From Nitrospirota bacterium (GTDB taxonomy: Bacteria > Nitrospirota > Nitrospiria > SBBL01 > JAADHI01), in NCBI GenBank assembly GCA_029261195.1, contig JAJDBU010000031.1:1-42594 (forward strand): a stretch of DNA of 42,594 bases, written 5' to 3'. Below, one piece after another: positions 41,176 to 42,594 of the stretch (the stretch's first letter is position 1; the number at the start of each line of letters is the position of its first letter). The position numbers and the translations under genes were made by a program. The notes beneath the pieces are model-generated. The model had not been told where the DNA came from, searched no databases, and was given only the letters and a program-made list of their open reading frames with translations.

Positions 41176-42302
41176 CGTTATTTTGTGCGCTTGTATGCCT
41201 TGTTTCCCTGTGGAGTCTGCCACTCCGGGCGGACGATGCTGACAGTGACGGTTTTGAGCAATGGCAAAATGAACTCTCTAAGGCATTTCAAGAGCATGTT
41301 TCCGAGGAAGAAAAGGGCTATGCCGCCTATCAACAAGAGATTGAGCAAGAGTGGCAGGTCTTTGTCGGTTCGACTCGAAAGGATTGGGTAGAGTACTCCG
41401 GTGACAAAAGTACGCGCAGCATCGTCGATTTTAAGCAGGGGGAAATTACATTGGAGGCGGTCATTCCCGTCAATGATGATAAGAACTCAGCCACTGCAAA
41501 AAGAAAAATACTGGAGAAAATCGCCAATCAGCTTTTAGTGAAACGCCTGAGGGAAATTTTGGCAGATAAGAGTGTGGCCGGCAAGAGTCCCATCGCCGGG
41601 CAAGTGATGTTAAAGGATGGCAAGGAACTCGGCTCCGGCAATGTGAATCGCTTTGCTGAACAAAAATTTAAAGACAGAATCAAAATAGAGACTTCTCCCT
41701 ACATCGCAAAGGACGGCAAAAAGCGAATCAAGGCAAAGGTCAGCGTGAAGATGGTACCCGACCATTTAAAAATTCGCGCAGAAAAATTCAGAAAGCCGGT
41801 TGAAACCTTCAGCAGAAAGTATGGCGTTGACAAATCCCTGGTCCTGGCGGTGATCCATACCGAGTCCTATTTCAACCCTAAAGCGCGCTCAGCTGCACCC
41901 GCCTATGGTTTGATGCAGTTGGTTCCGACTTCCGGTGGGAGAGACGCTTATCGTCGTGTCCACGGTAAAGATCGCCCACCTACACTGAACTTTCTCTACA
42001 ACCCGAACAACAACATCGAATTAGGCACTGCCTACCTGGATCTGCTGGGAAAACGGGACTTTAAGCGTGTAAAAAATGCAGAGAGCCGCTTATATTTGAT
42101 TGTCGCCGCTTACAATACGGGCGCGGGAAATGTCAGTCGAGCCATTGCGGGTCATACAAATCTGCGTAAGACGATCGACAAAATCAACAAGATGTCCCCT
42201 GATGTACTCTTTACGACCTTGAAGCGAGATCTGCCGTATAAAGAAACGCGCGACTATCTGCAAAAGGTTGTGAAACGGCAGTCCATCTACCAGGGTTTTT
42301 GA
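41151..42302 (+). CDS. MltC-like murein transglycosylase (DUF3393 plus SLT domain)
   Basis: A 383-residue enzyme that would cleave the glycan strand of peptidoglycan to 1,6-anhydro products. A Sec signal (FCALVCLVSLWSLPLRA) lacks a lipobox, unlike E. coli MltC, which is a lipoprotein. Residues 35-205 match the MltC N-terminal domain (KDWVEYSGDKSTRSIVDFKQ). The SLT domain (about 215-345) has catalytic Glu238 in AVIHTESYFNP, AYGLMQLVP, and VAAYNTGAGNVSRAI. GGGAGA before the ATG at 41151 serves as ribosome-binding site. The 383-residue length is close to that of MltC (359). Confidence 0.88.
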   Translation: MGTRRRRIALFCALVCLVSLWSLPLRADDADSDGFEQWQNELSKAFQEHVSEEEKGYAAYQQEIEQEWQVFVGSTRKDWVEYSGDKSTRSIVDFKQGEITLEAVIPVNDDKNSATAKRKILEKIANQLLVKRLREILADKSVAGKSPIAGQVMLKDGKELGSGNVNRFAEQKFKDRIKIETSPYIAKDGKKRIKAKVSVKMVPDHLKIRAEKFRKPVETFSRKYGVDKSLVLAVIHTESYFNPKARSAAPAYGLMQLVPTSGGRDAYRRVHGKDRPPTLNFLYNPNNNIELGTAYLDLLGKRDFKRVKNAESRLYLIVAAYNTGAGNVSRAIAGHTNLRKTIDKINKMSPDVLFTTLKRDLPYKETRDYLQKVVKRQSIYQGF

Positions 42303-42423
42303 TCGAGACACATTAAAAAGTTTTGAAGTGCCAGGCTTCCGGGAGAAAGACGCTGTTTCCTTATAGATCAATTATTTTCATTTTTTTCTTCGTGCTCTCG
42401 GGTTGCTTAAGCAAATAAATAAT

Positions 42424-42533
42424 CCCCGCAGCAAGCTACGGGGTATTAAACCCAGTGCGACACGAAGTCGCCAAGAAGAGTTGTCTCCACTCTTTAAAAA
42501 AAAAAAAGAGGAGACCACCCGTGCCACCGGGTG
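42424..42533. repeat. Run of four hairpins, possible REP-like or structured RNA element
   Basis: Four inverted repeats lie in 110 bases: CCCCG-AG/CT-CGGGG (42424-42443), GCGAC/GTCGC with a 5-base loop (42457-42471), GTCTC and CTCTTT paired with AAAGAG and GAGAC around an A-rich loop (42483-42515), and CACCCG/CGGGTG (42516-42533). The first hairpin resembles short GC-rich palindromes that I recall near REP-associated transposases in other genomes; no transposase gene is in the window. No coding frame was recognised in 42303-42594. Confidence 0.5.
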
Positions 42534-42594
42534 AATCTAGGAGTCTGAATAAAGAGCGGCTCTGACAATGTTCCGAAGTGGTTTTTTTTCACGG

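Overview
The window is a chromosomal segment of a diderm (Gram-negative) bacterium. It carries type IV pilus genes, Sec and lipoprotein signal peptides, outer-membrane-type beta-strand proteins, a MltC-like lytic transglycosylase and a BcsA-type glycosyltransferase. The gene set (DUF512 radical-SAM protein, pilB-pilT-pilC-pilS-pilR operon, GlnE-type proteins, DUF5916 protein) would fit Nitrospirota or a deltaproteobacterium-like lineage. That placement is inference; no rRNA gene or other decisive marker is present. No phage, integrase, transposase gene or CRISPR array was seen.

Layout. 57-2298 (minus): a three-gene operon (methyltransferase, PaaI-like thioesterase, YeeZ-like SDR protein) ending at a hairpin terminator. 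2621-3742: GH8 endoglucanase of BcsZ type. 3913-6629: polA with its own promoter; the proofreading exonuclease motifs are lost. 6730-7641 (minus): exported DUF3179 protein. 8007-10312: near-consensus promoter, DUF512 radical-SAM protein and overlapping aroE. 10429-17899: a structured leader followed by pilB-pilT-pilC-pilS-pilR. 17958-18973: ispE and tRNA-Gln(TTG). 19418-24719: DUF192 protein, then pcm-cysS-rlmB, two small proteins and a type I DAHP synthase. 24682-27264: DUF5916-type protein and a GGQ ribosome-rescue factor. 27300-31308: two divergent single-domain GlnE-type proteins around a perfect inverted repeat. 31326-34518: priA and a convergent HAD phosphatase. 34911-42302: an envelope region with a small predicted beta-barrel, a BcsA-type synthase with two PilZ-like domains, a transglutaminase-like protein, two LPP20-type lipoproteins and a MltC-like lytic transglycosylase. 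The last 170 bases carry a run of hairpins.

Themes. (1) Cyclic di-GMP: PilB has an MshEN domain with two copies of the RLGxxL motif, and the BcsA-like enzyme has a canonical C-terminal PilZ, so pili and polysaccharide may both respond to this messenger. (2) Nitrogen control: the two halves of GlnE are encoded as separate divergent proteins, and the AT-C-like half carries two ACT-like domains where AT-N would normally be. (3) Envelope: the cluster at 38377-42302 links a predicted periplasmic cysteine protease or transglutaminase, two lipoproteins and a peptidoglycan-cleaving enzyme. Two of these proteins share a short motif near the N-terminus. Themes 2 and 3 are the best candidates for something undescribed.
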